NCBI GenBank assembly: GCA_034521465.1
Contig: JAXHMN010000008.1
Span: 434,001 to 498,000, forward strand
Origin: SURF-28 sp034521465
Lineage (GTDB): Bacteria; Bacteroidota; Ignavibacteria; Ignavibacteriales; Melioribacteraceae
DNA length: 64,000 nucleotides
Direction: 5' to 3'
Under the pieces are notes generated by a model, which saw nothing but the letters and a program-made list of their open reading frames with translations, searched no databases and was not told the DNA's origin. This document shows positions 53,894 through 63,268 of the stretch, piece by piece. Numbering within the stretch: position 1 is the stretch's first letter; every line of letters starts with the position of its first letter. The position numbers were made by a program, and so were the translations under genes.

Positions 53894-54309
53894 TATACAA
53901 GAAAGATTTTGAAGAATTTGTTGTAGTAAAAGATTCTAAAATTCACGGTAAAGGAATTTTTGCAACCGGTTTCATTCCGCAAGGCGAACTGGTAATGGTA
54001 GTAAGCGGCGATGTGATTGACGAGGATGAATGCGTGAGAAGAGAAAACGAGGAAGACAATGTTTATATCTTCTGGAACGGCGATACATATATCGATACGA
54101 ACCATTACGGAAAAATCAGATATATAAACCACGACTGCGATCCGAATAGTGAAGTGATGGATAGAGATGAAGAAACTTTAAATCTTGTTGCAATTAAAGA
54201 TATTCATCCCGGTGATGAGATTGTCATCGATTACGGTTATGAAGAAATCTATGAAGATTGTACATGTAAAACTTGTATGCAGAAAGGTTTAAAACAGAAA
54301 GCGTCATAA
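53890..54309 (+). CDS. SET-domain protein lysine methyltransferase
   Basis: 139 residues, nearly all SET domain: KIHGKGIFATGFIPQGELVM (SET-N), RYINHDCDPNSEV (cofactor/knot motif, RFxNHxCxPN in eukaryotic enzymes), HPGDEIVIDYGYEE (catalytic Tyr region) and a small post-SET-like Cys cluster CTCKTC. Such compact bacterial SET proteins methylate lysines, but substrates are rarely known; eukaryote-to-bacterium transfer has been proposed for the family. It overlaps the upstream adhesin-E-like gene by 4 bp and, on the other strand, the mtgA stop codon by 6 bp. Confidence 0.88.
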   Translation: MIYKKDFEEFVVVKDSKIHGKGIFATGFIPQGELVMVVSGDVIDEDECVRRENEEDNVYIFWNGDTYIDTNHYGKIRYINHDCDPNSEVMDRDEETLNLVAIKDIHPGDEIVIDYGYEEIYEDCTCKTCMQKGLKQKAS

Positions 54310-55007
54310 GTTTTTTTTGAGATATTCCTCCCCTCCCAAATTGTTCATATGCCTCATGATCGATTCACTTCGTTGCATCATGTACCCGGAAGGATTAGAT
54401 AACTTTCTTACAAGCGGTTTCGGCAAGACCGATGCAGCAATTGCGGCTTCTCTCATTGTTAACCGTTCTGAGGATTTATTTAAGTAATTTAGAGATGCAC
54501 TTTCGATACCGTAAATGTCTTTCCCAAATTCAGCGATGTTAATATAAACTTCCAAGATTCTCTTTTTAGACCAGATTAATTCCAACAAAACAGTGTAATA
54601 AGTTTCAATACCTTTTCTTATAAGAGATTTTGTTTCCCAAAGGAAAAGATTTTTAGCAACTTGCTGAGTTATCGTGCTCGCTCCTCTGAATCTTCTACCG
54701 CTTTCAATTTCTTTAAGAGCTTTTTCAATTTGATCAAAATCAAAACCGTTGTGTTCAAAAAATCTTTGGTCTTCCGAAGCAATTACCGCGAGAGGAAAAT
54801 TAGGTGAGACTTTATCTATATACTTTTCCATTCATTATTATAACTGTTTAACGGAGCAAAGAAACCATCAGTTGATTTACTCTGGATGAAAGCTGTCGTT
54901 GGCGGATCAAACCATTTTAGAAGAAAAACAACAGCAACCGAGTAAAACACAAACGCAAAAATAAACAGAAGCGTAAACTGCACTGATATTTTAATAATGG
55001 ATTTCAT
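54304..55007 (-). CDS. mtgA: Monofunctional biosynthetic peptidoglycan transglycosylase (one frameshift)
   Basis: One N-terminal membrane anchor (VQFTLLFIFAFVFYSVAVVF) and a GT51 domain: IASEDQRFFEHNGFD with the catalytic Glu, RGASTITQQVAKNLFL, KRILEVYINIAEFGKDIYGI and the AAAIAAS-like helix. It polymerises lipid II at the outer face of the inner membrane. At about 233 residues it has the usual MtgA length and no transpeptidase part. The frame shifts near 54825, between NEWKS and the following KYIDKVSPNF, just before the catalytic domain. It ends tail-to-tail with the SET gene. Confidence 0.9.
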
Positions 55008-55023
55008 CTATATTGATCGAGCT

Positions 55024-55506
55024 TTATAAATATCCGCCTTCAGCCGGGGGCAGTCCTTTGTACTCAGGTGTTTCTAAAATTATGTTAATGATAAAATACG
55101 AAAGTTGTTTTATTTTTTGCTCGTTTTCAGATTTGCCGACCGGACTACTCCATTTAACTGTATGATCCCAATCTTCGTATTTTATGCGCAGCATTTGTTC
55201 GCCGGGTGATGGGTCTTGTTCAAAATCAACAGTCGATTCAATTTCTTCGGGTAAATCGAAAAATCCTATTTCATTTGCTTCGGCTAATATTGCGTTCTTT
55301 TGTGCAGGGGTAAAAATAAATGTTGTATCTATCGTACCGGCTTGAACTAGGTCTTTTCTTAAATATTCTTCGAATGTATTTACTTCATCTTGATAACCGT
55401 ATTTCATGTGCACTTGTAAATCGATATCTTCTTCTCCGCAATTGCAACTGCAGTTTGAAAGAGAAAAACCAAGAACTATCATTAAAACGATTGCGTACAA
55501 TTTCAC
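55024..55506 (-). CDS. Hypothetical lipoprotein
   Basis: 160 residues. A lipoprotein signal ends in LSNC with further Cys just behind (CSCNCGEED). The rest has a helix (FTPAQKNAILAEANEIGFFD), a beta hairpin (EQMLRIKYEDWDHTVKWSSP) and a terminal amphipathic helix. I do not recognise the family. The pattern recalls small periplasmic inhibitors or binding proteins but nothing specific. The start is GTG with AGAGGT upstream. It is 17 bp upstream of mtgA on the same strand and probably cotranscribed. Confidence 0.7.
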   Translation of the reverse strand: MKLYAIVLMIVLGFSLSNCSCNCGEEDIDLQVHMKYGYQDEVNTFEEYLRKDLVQAGTIDTTFIFTPAQKNAILAEANEIGFFDLPEEIESTVDFEQDPSPGEQMLRIKYEDWDHTVKWSSPVGKSENEQKIKQLSYFIINIILETPEYKGLPPAEGGYL

Positions 55507-55563
55507 AATAACCTCTTTAAATTTACTAATGATAAAATATACTAAAATTTATTAATCGGTAGT

Positions 55564-56517
55564 TTATTTTGTCGTTAAATACTGAATGCTGAATAAACTG
55601 TTTGAGTCCGTCCAAACTTTTTCAACACTAAAATAACCCGAAACAAGTTCAGCAAAATCTTTAAGCAAATATTTATGAGAGTACTCGGTTAAAATTGACT
55701 CATCTTTTTTGATTTGAAATCTTTGGTTATTTGCACCAAACTCTTGATCAACTTTTGAAAACAGATGCATCTCAATTCGACCAAACTCTTCATTATAAAT
55801 TGCTCGATGCTCAAAATTATCCGGATTATAATCAAAACCAAATTCACGATTCAAACGATGCAAAATGTTCAAATTAAATTCTGCAGTTACACCTTGTGAA
55901 TCGTTGTAGGCAGCTTCGAGAATTTTCACATCCTTTTTTAAGTCAACACCTATTAATAATCCGCCGTGTTCACCAACTAAATCAAAAATCACTTTTAAGA
56001 ATTCCTTTGCTTCCTGTACGGGGAAATTTCCGATGGTCGAGCCGGGGAAATATGCAATTTTATGTGAAACTTTTTTTGCGATTGGCGGAAGAATTAATGG
56101 CTTTGTATAATCGGCTGCAACCGGATAAATATCTATTGCAGGGAATTCGTTCCTTAATTGTTGAGCAGATTTAAGTAAGTACTCTTCCGAAATATCAATT
56201 GGAATGTAACCTGAAATATTTGGTAGATGTTCTAACAGAATTCTAGTCTTTATACTTGAACCGGAACCAAATTCGATAAAGAGAGATTCATCGTTAAAAA
56301 CAGAAGTAATTTCGTCTATGTTCTCTTCCATTATTTTCAGTTCGGTCCTAGTCGGATAGTACTCTTCTAATTCACAAATTTGATCAAACAATTTTGAACC
56401 ACGCTCATCATAAAAGAGTTTACTCGGTAGTGTCTTCTGCTTCTTGTTCAATCCGTCTAATATTTCGGAAAGTTCACTCGCTTTATCATCTTTCACTGTT
56501 TCGATATTTTTATCCAT
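55564..56517 (-). CDS. egtD: L-histidine N(alpha)-methyltransferase (EgtD family)
   Basis: 317 residues, the usual EgtD length. Motifs: LPSKLFYDERGSKLFDQIC, EEYYPTRTELKIM (substrate region), FIEFGSGSSIKTRILL (SAM site), YIPIDISEEYL, YFPGSTIGNF and LIGVDLKKD. EgtD trimethylates histidine to hercynine, the first step of ergothioneine synthesis. No egtB-like sulfoxide synthase is visible next to it; the neighbours are unrelated. The ATG at 56517 is preferred over a TTG just before it. The frame is intact. Related enzymes methylate other amino-acid derivatives, so the substrate is inferred from family. Confidence 0.9.
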   Translation of the reverse strand: MDKNIETVKDDKASELSEILDGLNKKQKTLPSKLFYDERGSKLFDQICELEEYYPTRTELKIMEENIDEITSVFNDESLFIEFGSGSSIKTRILLEHLPNISGYIPIDISEEYLLKSAQQLRNEFPAIDIYPVAADYTKPLILPPIAKKVSHKIAYFPGSTIGNFPVQEAKEFLKVIFDLVGEHGGLLIGVDLKKDVKILEAAYNDSQGVTAEFNLNILHRLNREFGFDYNPDNFEHRAIYNEEFGRIEMHLFSKVDQEFGANNQRFQIKKDESILTEYSHKYLLKDFAELVSGYFSVEKVWTDSNSLFSIQYLTTK

Positions 56518-56791
56518 CAAAATTTTTAACTCCGCCAGTATTATTACTAATAAAAAGGTTGGTCTTCTAGTACGCTCTACAATAAATTTCCATCAATCGA
56601 ATCAGATCTAATTTTAAATTAACAAGGATAGATGATAAATTCTACTTTTTAATAGTATCAGTAGTTTAAATGACAAATAACAATTGAGATGATATTCTTA
56701 TTCCTTTCAGAATGAAAAATCTCTCAATCAAATTAAACAAACTGTCAATATGAGCTGCAAATATAAGTTCTAAAACAGTCACTTCTAAAAT

Positions 56792-57422
56792 TTACAAAAT
56801 GTTTAATCTTTCTATTCCGTCATAAAAAAGGAGGACACTTAATGCCAACAGTAGTATTCCGGTTGCCCTTATAACAATTACATATTTCGAACTTCTGAAA
56901 AAAGTAGTCAACTTACCACCGGCAAGCACAATGATCATTTTTGAACCGACCAGCATTAAATAAAAAGTGAATATAAATATTGCTCCGTTCCAAGCGCTGA
57001 TTTCCACACCCTTTATAAACATAGGTGCACCAATAGTTATCCAAAAAAGATAAGGATTAGGGTTCAAAAAATTTGCAATTATCGCTTTCTGCAATGAAGA
57101 TATCCTACGTTTACCTTCAATTTCAATTTCCGGTTTTGATCGTATGTTTTCTATTCCGAAATAAAAAAGAAACATCTGCACCGATTATTGAAATTATCGC
57201 AAGAATGTTATCCAACTCTTTCAGTTCGGAAAGTAAAAATATTGCACCGACAACAATTGGGGTATCGGTTAACAATGGCGCTGATGCAACCTTCATTCCG
57301 GTTTTAGTTCCGTACTTTAAAGTTTCCGAAATGGTTAACGCTAAAAGCGGACCCGGTGATAATCCGGAAGAAAAACCTAAAGTTAACCCGGCAATTAACA
57401 GTGAAATAAAATCATAACTCAT
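56792..57422 (-). CDS. LysE/RhtB-family amino-acid exporter (one frameshift)
   Basis: About 210 residues with six hydrophobic segments. The first carries the family signature LGFSSGLSPGPLLALTI followed by KYGTKTGMKVASAPLLTD; later come NFLNPNPYLFWITIGAPM and a C-terminal ATGILLLALSVLLFYDGI helix. The family exports lysine, threonine, homoserine lactones and similar compounds; the substrate here is unknown. Frameshift near 57170. The ATG at 57422 overlaps the end of the upstream carboxypeptidase gene by 11 bp, so they form one transcription unit: a peptidase next to an amino-acid exporter. Confidence 0.85.
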
Positions 57423-59164
57423 CAATAACTCTTAAAATCGGATAGACATTATATTTTTCATCAAAGTAAGGTGTTTGTTCGTAGAAAAAATTCATTCTTG
57501 CATAAGGATTATTTTTAAAATTTTCGTCACTTTCTAATTTTTTCAAAAACTCTTCTTTTAACTGAGGATTGTTATTTAACATCTCATCCGCAATTGGCTG
57601 CATTGAGTAGTACTCAAAATATTCTTTTCTTTCAAAAATCTGATTCATGAAGCCCCAACGCAAAAATGAATCTTCTGTTTTTGGTTCTAATAGATAACCA
57701 ATTAACGGCGCAGTACGTTGATTGAGAGAAACAACATAATCGCCAATATTTGTTTTAACTTTCTCCTTGATTATCTCATAATCAGCGCTGACTCGTTGTC
57801 TTCCTTCATAAGAATTTTGCGCGAACTTAATGTCGTAAAATTTATATTTCTCAACATTGAATTCTTTTTCTTTATCAAGTTTTTCAACTTTTATACCATG
57901 CAGCAGAAGTTTATCGACAATCTTGCTCCACCCTTGAGGAATAATATATGCTTTGGGAAGCGCTGATCAAGTCGACGACTTCTTTATATGAATAATATTT
58001 GATTGTATCAGTGAACTTTTCATTAGAATAAGTAGTGATATTTGTTCCGGTTATAAAACTCTCTGTTACAACCGGTTTGAATCCTTTAAAAATAAATTCA
58101 TCATAATCACTTGTTGATTCAAACTCTATTGGCAGCGCCTTTCCTTTATGATAGTACTCGTCAATTGCTTCAGCGTCAGCAGCCGAAACCATCTCTACAA
58201 TTCTATCTGAATTTCCATTTACATATTCCAGAACAACTTCTATCGCTTCCTTTGTTGCAAATACTCTCTCATCGTACGGCTTCAGCATATGAGTTTCAAT
58301 TAATAAACCGATTCTATTTTGATAAGCCGCATAACCGTGAGAGAATCTTGGTGTTGAAACCCAATCAGTAACTCCGGCGCTGACATTTCCTCTTTCGAGG
58401 TACCAAAAGTAAGGTGCGGTTAATACTCCCCTTTCGTTTAATGTATTTTCAAAGTATGGAATGAATTCATTTCGAGTCCAATCAGCTAAAACACTTCTGG
58501 TGTTTTGATATTTTTCAATACCATACGTTAAAACATATTGAAAATCTAATCCGTTAGTTGTGTGATTATCTATATAAACTTCGGGCAGCCAAGCAGCAAA
58601 CAATTTTAGAAGCGCTTGCATTTCCGGTGCATCCGCTTTTGTGTAATCACGGTTGAGATTATAATTTTGAGCAGTAGTTCTCCAGCCCATTTCTTCGGGT
58701 CCGTTTTGGTTGATACGGTTGTATTTACTTTTGCGTTCGTGTCCATCAGCATTTAACACCGGAATAACTATCAGCGTTACATTTTCAATTAAATTTTTCT
58801 TTTCTTCGGTTATCAAAATTTCTCTCAGCATTAACATGCAAGCATCTTTACCTTCAATTTCACCTGAGTGGATTCCGTTTTGCACAAAGACTACCGGTTT
58901 CTCATTTTGTTCGGGAGAAAAATTTCCATCCTTATTCACTACTAAATAATAAAGCGTTCTTCCTTGCGGTGTAGTTCCAAATTTAAATATTTCAGCAAAC
59001 TCGGATTTGTCTGCGATTTTCTGAAAGTATTTAATTGATTCATCATAATCAGCAGTTGAAACCTCACCTGATCGTTCAAAGACAGTTTCCCATCCATTAT
59101 CATTTTCTTGTGAAAAAATGATAGAAATACTGAGAAAAAAGATAAGCGTGAAGAAAGATTTCAT
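57412..59164 (-). CDS. Secreted M14 zinc carboxypeptidase (one frameshift)
   Basis: Signal peptide (FFTLIFFLSISIIFSQ). The M14 catalytic domain has Zn ligands HSGE in GIHSGEIEGKDACML, IPVLNADGHERKS, NRDYTKADAPEM (substrate Arg), VYIDNHTTNG (third Zn ligand His) and IGLLIETHML with the catalytic Glu. About 580 residues in all, with a C-terminal beta domain (FEYYSMQPIADEML, YPILRVIDEL). Frameshift near 57945 separates residue 410 from the last 175. It should trim peptides or cell-wall peptides outside the inner membrane. This long form with an extra C-terminal domain is common in Bacteroidota. Confidence 0.88.
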
Positions 59165-59212
59165 TGTTTTCCTATAATTTGATTAAAAGTATAATTGAAT
59201 AATAAGTTGTAA

Positions 59213-59230
59213 AGTCTTATTTTTAAGACT
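59213..59230. promoter_or_regulatory. Perfect inverted repeat upstream of ferritin
   Basis: AGTCTTA-TTTT-TAAGACT, a 7-bp perfect palindrome with a 4-nt spacer, lies 40 bp before the ferritin ATG in the 106-bp region shared with the divergent carboxypeptidase gene. It could be an operator for an iron or redox regulator. It does not fit the Fur box closely. A hairpin in a leader is the alternative. Confidence 0.4.
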
Positions 59231-59270
59231 ATAAATCTATTTACAAAAGATAAAAAATAAAGAGGTGATT

Positions 59271-59762
59271 ATGATATCGAAAAAAATGCAAGATGCTTTG
59301 AACAAACAAATTAATGCTGAGTTTTACTCATCTTATTTGTATTTAGCAATGGCTGCTCACTTTGAAGACACAAACATGAACGGATTCGCAAATTGGATGA
59401 GCATGCAGTCTGCAGAAGAATACGGACACGCAATGAAAATCTATAATTATTTAAACAACGTTGGCGCAAAGGTTGAATTGCATGCTATTGATCAACCGAA
59501 AAGTGGTTGGAACGAACCGGTTGATGCATTTAAAGATGCTTTAAATCATGAAAAGAAAGTAACAAAAATGATCAACGATTTAGCCGATCTTGCCGTTGAA
59601 GAAAAAGATCATGCTACAAACATTTTCTTGCACTGGTTTGTAACCGAACAAGTTGAGGAAGTTGCAAGCGTGGAAGATATTGTTACAAAATTTGAAATGA
59701 TTGGTGACAACAAAGGCGCTCTTTTTATGTTTGATAGAGAATTGGGGCAAAGACAAGAATAG
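59271..59762 (+). CDS. ftnA: Bacterial non-haem ferritin
   Basis: About 163 residues, a four-helix ferritin. Ferroxidase ligands are visible: Glu in NAEFYSSYLYLAMAAHFED, Glu-x-x-His in SAEEYGHAMKIYNYL, and Glu/Gln residues in EEKDHATNIFLHWFVTEQVE. It stores iron as ferrihydrite in a 24-mer and protects from Fenton chemistry. The ATG at 59271 is chosen because AGAGGTG lies 6 nt upstream, where the earlier GTG is part of that site. Intact, monocistronic, followed by a terminator. An inverted repeat in the promoter region suggests regulation. Confidence 0.93.
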   Translation: MISKKMQDALNKQINAEFYSSYLYLAMAAHFEDTNMNGFANWMSMQSAEEYGHAMKIYNYLNNVGAKVELHAIDQPKSGWNEPVDAFKDALNHEKKVTKMINDLADLAVEEKDHATNIFLHWFVTEQVEEVASVEDIVTKFEMIGDNKGALFMFDRELGQRQE

Positions 59763-59800
59763 TTTCATAACTTTCATTTTGTAAAATATCCTTCATTTTT

Positions 59801-59834
59801 AATTCCCGCTTCTACCAAAGGGCGGGAATTTTTA
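59801..59834. terminator. Terminator after ferritin
   Basis: AATTCCCGC pairs with GCGGGAATT around a 12-nt loop, followed by TTTTT. It separates ferritin from rpmB. Confidence 0.8.
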
Positions 59835-59868
59835 TGTAACAAATAACAAATTTTAACAAAATTTTCGT

Positions 59869-59898
59869 TTTGCTTTTAGGATGATTTTGCTATATTTG
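59869..59898 (+). promoter_or_regulatory. Bacteroidota-type promoter of rpmB
   Basis: TTTG at 59869-59872 and TATATTTG at 59891-59898 are 18 bp apart, a near-perfect match to the TTTG-N19-TAnnTTTG promoter of Bacteroidota. It ends 33 bp before the rpmB start. This is the best promoter in the window and supports the phylum assignment. Confidence 0.75.
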
Positions 59899-59931
59899 TA
59901 ATCTGTGAATTTTTAAGAAACGGAGCAGAAA

Positions 59932-60171
59932 ATGGCTAGAAAATGTCAAGTAACGGGTGTGGGACCAAGATCGGGTAACAGCATTTCTCACTCGCACAAT
60001 AAAACAAAGAGAAGATTTATACCTAATTTACAGAAAAAGAAAGTTTGGGTTAAAGAACTCAATAGATATGTGACCGTTAAATTATCAACAAGAGCATTAA
60101 GAACTATTGCGAAGAACGGAACATCAGATTTAGCGAAGATGATCCAAGACAAAAAGATTAAAGTGAACTAA
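59932..60171 (+). CDS. rpmB: 50S ribosomal protein L28
   Basis: 79 residues, basic, with the family pattern MARKCQVTGVGPRSGNSISH, SHNKTKRRFIPNLQKKKVWV and a C-terminal STRALRTIAKNG region. L28 binds 23S rRNA near the exit region of the large subunit. A consensus promoter precedes it and a terminator follows at once, so it is transcribed alone rather than with rpmG as in many bacteria. Intact. Confidence 0.96.
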   Translation: MARKCQVTGVGPRSGNSISHSHNKTKRRFIPNLQKKKVWVKELNRYVTVKLSTRALRTIAKNGTSDLAKMIQDKKIKVN

Positions 60172-60202
60172 ATAATTTTTTATTTTTGTTTCAAAATTTT
60201 AG

Positions 60203-60227
60203 AGCCCGTTTTTCAACGGGCTTTTTT
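60203..60227 (+). terminator. Terminator after rpmB
   Basis: AGCCCGTT-TTTC-AACGGGCT followed by TTTTT, a strong intrinsic terminator 32 bp past the rpmB stop. Confidence 0.9.
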
Positions 60228-60284
60228 GTTTTAAAATATTTAACTTACCCAAAATTTTCTGAAATATTAATTACGGAGATCATT

Positions 60285-61665
60285 TTGAAAAAGTATTTAC
60301 TTATTTTTTTAACATCATCATTTCTATTTTCTCAATCATTTGTAAATAATTCAGAAGAGCACTACACCAAAATTGCTGATCAATTAATCAAATCTTCCCT
60401 TTCAGAGATGAGGGGATATGATTGGCTAAGAGATTTATGCGAAAATATCGGTCCGAGATTAAGCGGTTCAGAAGAATCGATGAGAGCAATTTATTGGGCT
60501 AAAGAAAAGTTTGAAGCAATGGGTGTTGATTCAGTTTGGCTTCAACCGGTAATGGTTCCCAAATGGGAAAGAGGAGATTTTGAAGAAGCGGAAATTATGA
60601 ATTCAAAAAAATATACTGGACGAAAGCTGAATGTAGCCGCTTTGGGCGGAAGTATCAGCACATCGAAAGATGGACTCTCTGCAAATGTCGTCGAAGTTTT
60701 TTCGCTTGATGAATTAAAAGATAGAGCCGATGAGATAAATGGTAATTTTGTATTCTTCAATCGTCCTTACAATCAAACTAATGTAAGTACATTTAGAGGA
60801 TATGGAGAGATGGGTGATCAGCGAACTCGAGGTCCGGCGGAAGCAGCTAAATACGGAGCCGTTGGTGCTATTGTAAGATCAATCACAACAAAATATGATA
60901 ACACTCCTCATGTTGGCACTATGTTTTTCCCCGATTCAATTGATAAAATTCCTGCCGTTGCAATTGGTTTGGTTGATGCTGATTTTTTAAGCTCGGCATT
61001 AAAAGAAGAACCTGAGTTAAAAGTTAATTTAAAACTAGATGCAAAAAATAATGAAGAAGTATTGTCTTATAATGTAATTGCACAAATAAACGGTACGCTT
61101 TACCCGGATGAATTAATAGTCGTCGGTGGACATTGGGATAGTTGGGATAAGGGTTGTGGTGCACATGACGACGGCGGACCATGTATTCAAACCATGGAAG
61201 TTTTGGATATTTTCAAACGATTTAATATCCAACCGAAGCGAACAATCCGATGCGTGCTTTTTATTAATGAGGAAAATGGAATAAAAGGTGCATTAGCTTA
61301 TGCCGATTCCTCCTCTAATGCAGGTGAAAAACATTTATCTGCCATTGAATCTGATCGCGGCGTTTTTACTCCCCGCGGTTTCACTACCGATGCCGATTCA
61401 CTTACTATTAGCAAAACTCCAAAATTGGCTGCCAATTTTAAATAAGGCAACAATCGATTGGATAAGACCGGGAGGTACGGGAGTTGATATTTCTAGAATC
61501 AAAAATGCAAAAGCAATGTTTGGCTATTATCCCGATCCTCAAAGATATTTTGATGTTCATCATTCCGATAATGATACTTTTGATCAAGTTAACCCGCGAG
61601 AAATGCAGCTTGGCACTGCTGCCATTGCAATTTTAACTTACTTGTTGAGCGAAGAAGGTTTATAA
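60285..61665 (+). CDS. Secreted M28-family zinc aminopeptidase (one frameshift)
   Basis: TTG start at 60285 with GGAG 6 nt upstream; signal peptide KYLLIFLTSSFLFSQ. A PA-type insert (FFNRPYNQTNVSTFRGYGEM ... VAIGLVDADFLSSAL) is followed by the M28 catalytic core: VVGGHWDSWDKGCGAHDDG with His and bridging Asp, INEENGIKG with the catalytic and ligand Glu, ESDRG with Asp, and HHSDNDTFD with the last His. About 460 residues. A frameshift near 61435 splits off the part with the last ligand; both sides match the family. It should release N-terminal amino acids from peptides in the periplasm or outside, like plasma glutamate carboxypeptidase-type M28B proteins. Confidence 0.88.
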
Positions 61666-61670
61666 TAAAA

Positions 61671-61697
61671 ATCCCGGAATCATTTTGACTCCGGGAT
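61671..61697. terminator. Bidirectional terminator between convergent genes
   Basis: ATCCCGGA pairs with TCCGGGAT around an 11-nt loop. It lies 6 bp past the M28 stop and 40 bp past the stop of the convergent DUF6600 gene, with A-rich and T-rich flanks on the respective sides. Confidence 0.75.
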
Positions 61698-61736
61698 CTT
61701 GAGTAAGGCAACTACATCCATTTAGAAGAGGAATTT

Positions 61737-63043
61737 TTAACGATCTCTTTTTTTACTTGTTGAACTTTTTTTGCTGCTTCTGGTTGTAGATTTATTTTCC
61801 CTTTGGCTATTTGTTGATCTTTTAACCGAAGTTTCTTTTCTCGTATTAGATTTATTACTTCTAACAGTCGGTGTACTTTTACGTGTATTTTGAGACTTAG
61901 GTTTTACTTCAACTCTTACCGGATTTCTAGGAGTAACTGATTGTGTTGATCTCGACTCTGCATTACTTCTTACCGCCGGTGTCGATGTTCTTTTAGTTTC
62001 CTTTTTCGGCAACAAGCGAGGAGTTGGTGTATCAACTCTTTGACTGCTCTCTGTTCTTGTATCTCTTTGCACTTCTGCTATAGGTGTAATAACTTTTCGT
62101 TCTGTTTCACGATTTACACGGTTCTCATTTCTGTATCTATCATCTTTTTGAATTACGTCACGATTAACAGTTGAAGATTTTCGAACCTCGTCTTCCCTAT
62201 CTCTAAAAGTAACCATCTCTTTTCTGAGAGAAGATCTTTCCGATGCTTTCGATACATTTCTTACTTCAGTATTTTTATATTTCTGTACTTCCCTTTCATC
62301 AGGGCGATAACTAATAACTCTCTCTTGGTTACCTCTTGATCCGGTATAATCTCTTAAGTTAGTTGTTCTTTCAACATTTCTTTCTCTGATGTTTATACCG
62401 GCTCTTCTTTCAACATATCCTCTATCGATACCGCCATTGATAATTCTTCCTCCGCGAGCGTGATAATTAGTTCTGTACTTTGTCGAATTAAATATTCTGT
62501 TTTTATATCCCACACCAACAAAATGGTTATGGACTCTTGGTTGGCAAAAATGATTATAATTGACAAAATTCCAATAATGATAACTTGTTCTGTAACTCAT
62601 TGAAAAATGAATTCCAACATTAACTCTAAATTCAGCATAAGGAGGAAGCGGCGACCAACCGATATAGTTATTACTGTATCTCCACTCTACCCAAGAAGGA
62701 CCCCATTCATAACCGGGCACCCACACCCAACTGTAATAGTCATCATAATACCATCGTCCGTAATGATAAGTTGCCCAGCCGAAAGGTTCATAAGATTCCC
62801 AGTACCAGCCGTATGAGGTGTATTCCCAATGACCGACCGAATAAGGTGACCAATTTCTTGCAACACGGTATGGTTTCCAAACATATACATCATAATCGAT
62901 TTGTATCCATTCTCCGTGTGGCTGCAAATTATCGTAGAAATAACCGAAATTTACTTCAGCTATACCGGCTTCTGAGCTTCTGATTCACTGACCAGCATTC
63001 CGGCAAATAAAAGAACGAATATCGCAATTAACTTTTTCATCAT
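61737..63043 (-). CDS. DUF6600 secreted Trp/Tyr-rich protein with basic tail (one frameshift)
   Basis: Signal peptide KKLIAIFVLLFAGMLVSESEA, then a domain very rich in Trp, Tyr and His (GHWEYTSYGWYWESYEPFGW, YHYGRWYYDDYYSWVWVPGY, WGPSWVEWR), the hallmark of DUF6600 proteins. The last 230 residues are low-complexity and strongly basic, full of Arg, Lys, Ser and Thr (KSTTRSSKKSSTSKKRDR). The domain's function is unknown; aromatic-rich envelope proteins may bind polymers or the cell surface, and the basic tail could bind nucleic acid or anionic polysaccharide. A frameshift near 62965 lies just after the signal peptide; reading across gives AEVNFGYFYDNLQPHGEW. Confidence 0.8.
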
Positions 63044-63268
63044 AACCTCCGTTGAAATGTTTCACTGCTAATTATAATTCAACAAGAGTGCCAGAATATT
63101 CAAGCAATTTTCTTGCGTTTTAAGCATCTTTTCAAAGATTACAGAATACGCTTTAATCAGACTGTTTACTTTTGTAGACGTTAATTCAAAATAAATAATC
63201 AGTAAGAAAGTTGATTCTTAATTCCTTATTTTTTGCAGTATAATTGCTCACAATAAACAGGGGTTAGG

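Noticed and set aside
63180..63268. Promoter before the M49 lipoprotein gene
   Set aside because: A TTG and a TA-rich TTTTG element are present but their spacing and sequence do not fit the TTTG-N19-TAnnTTTG pattern well enough.
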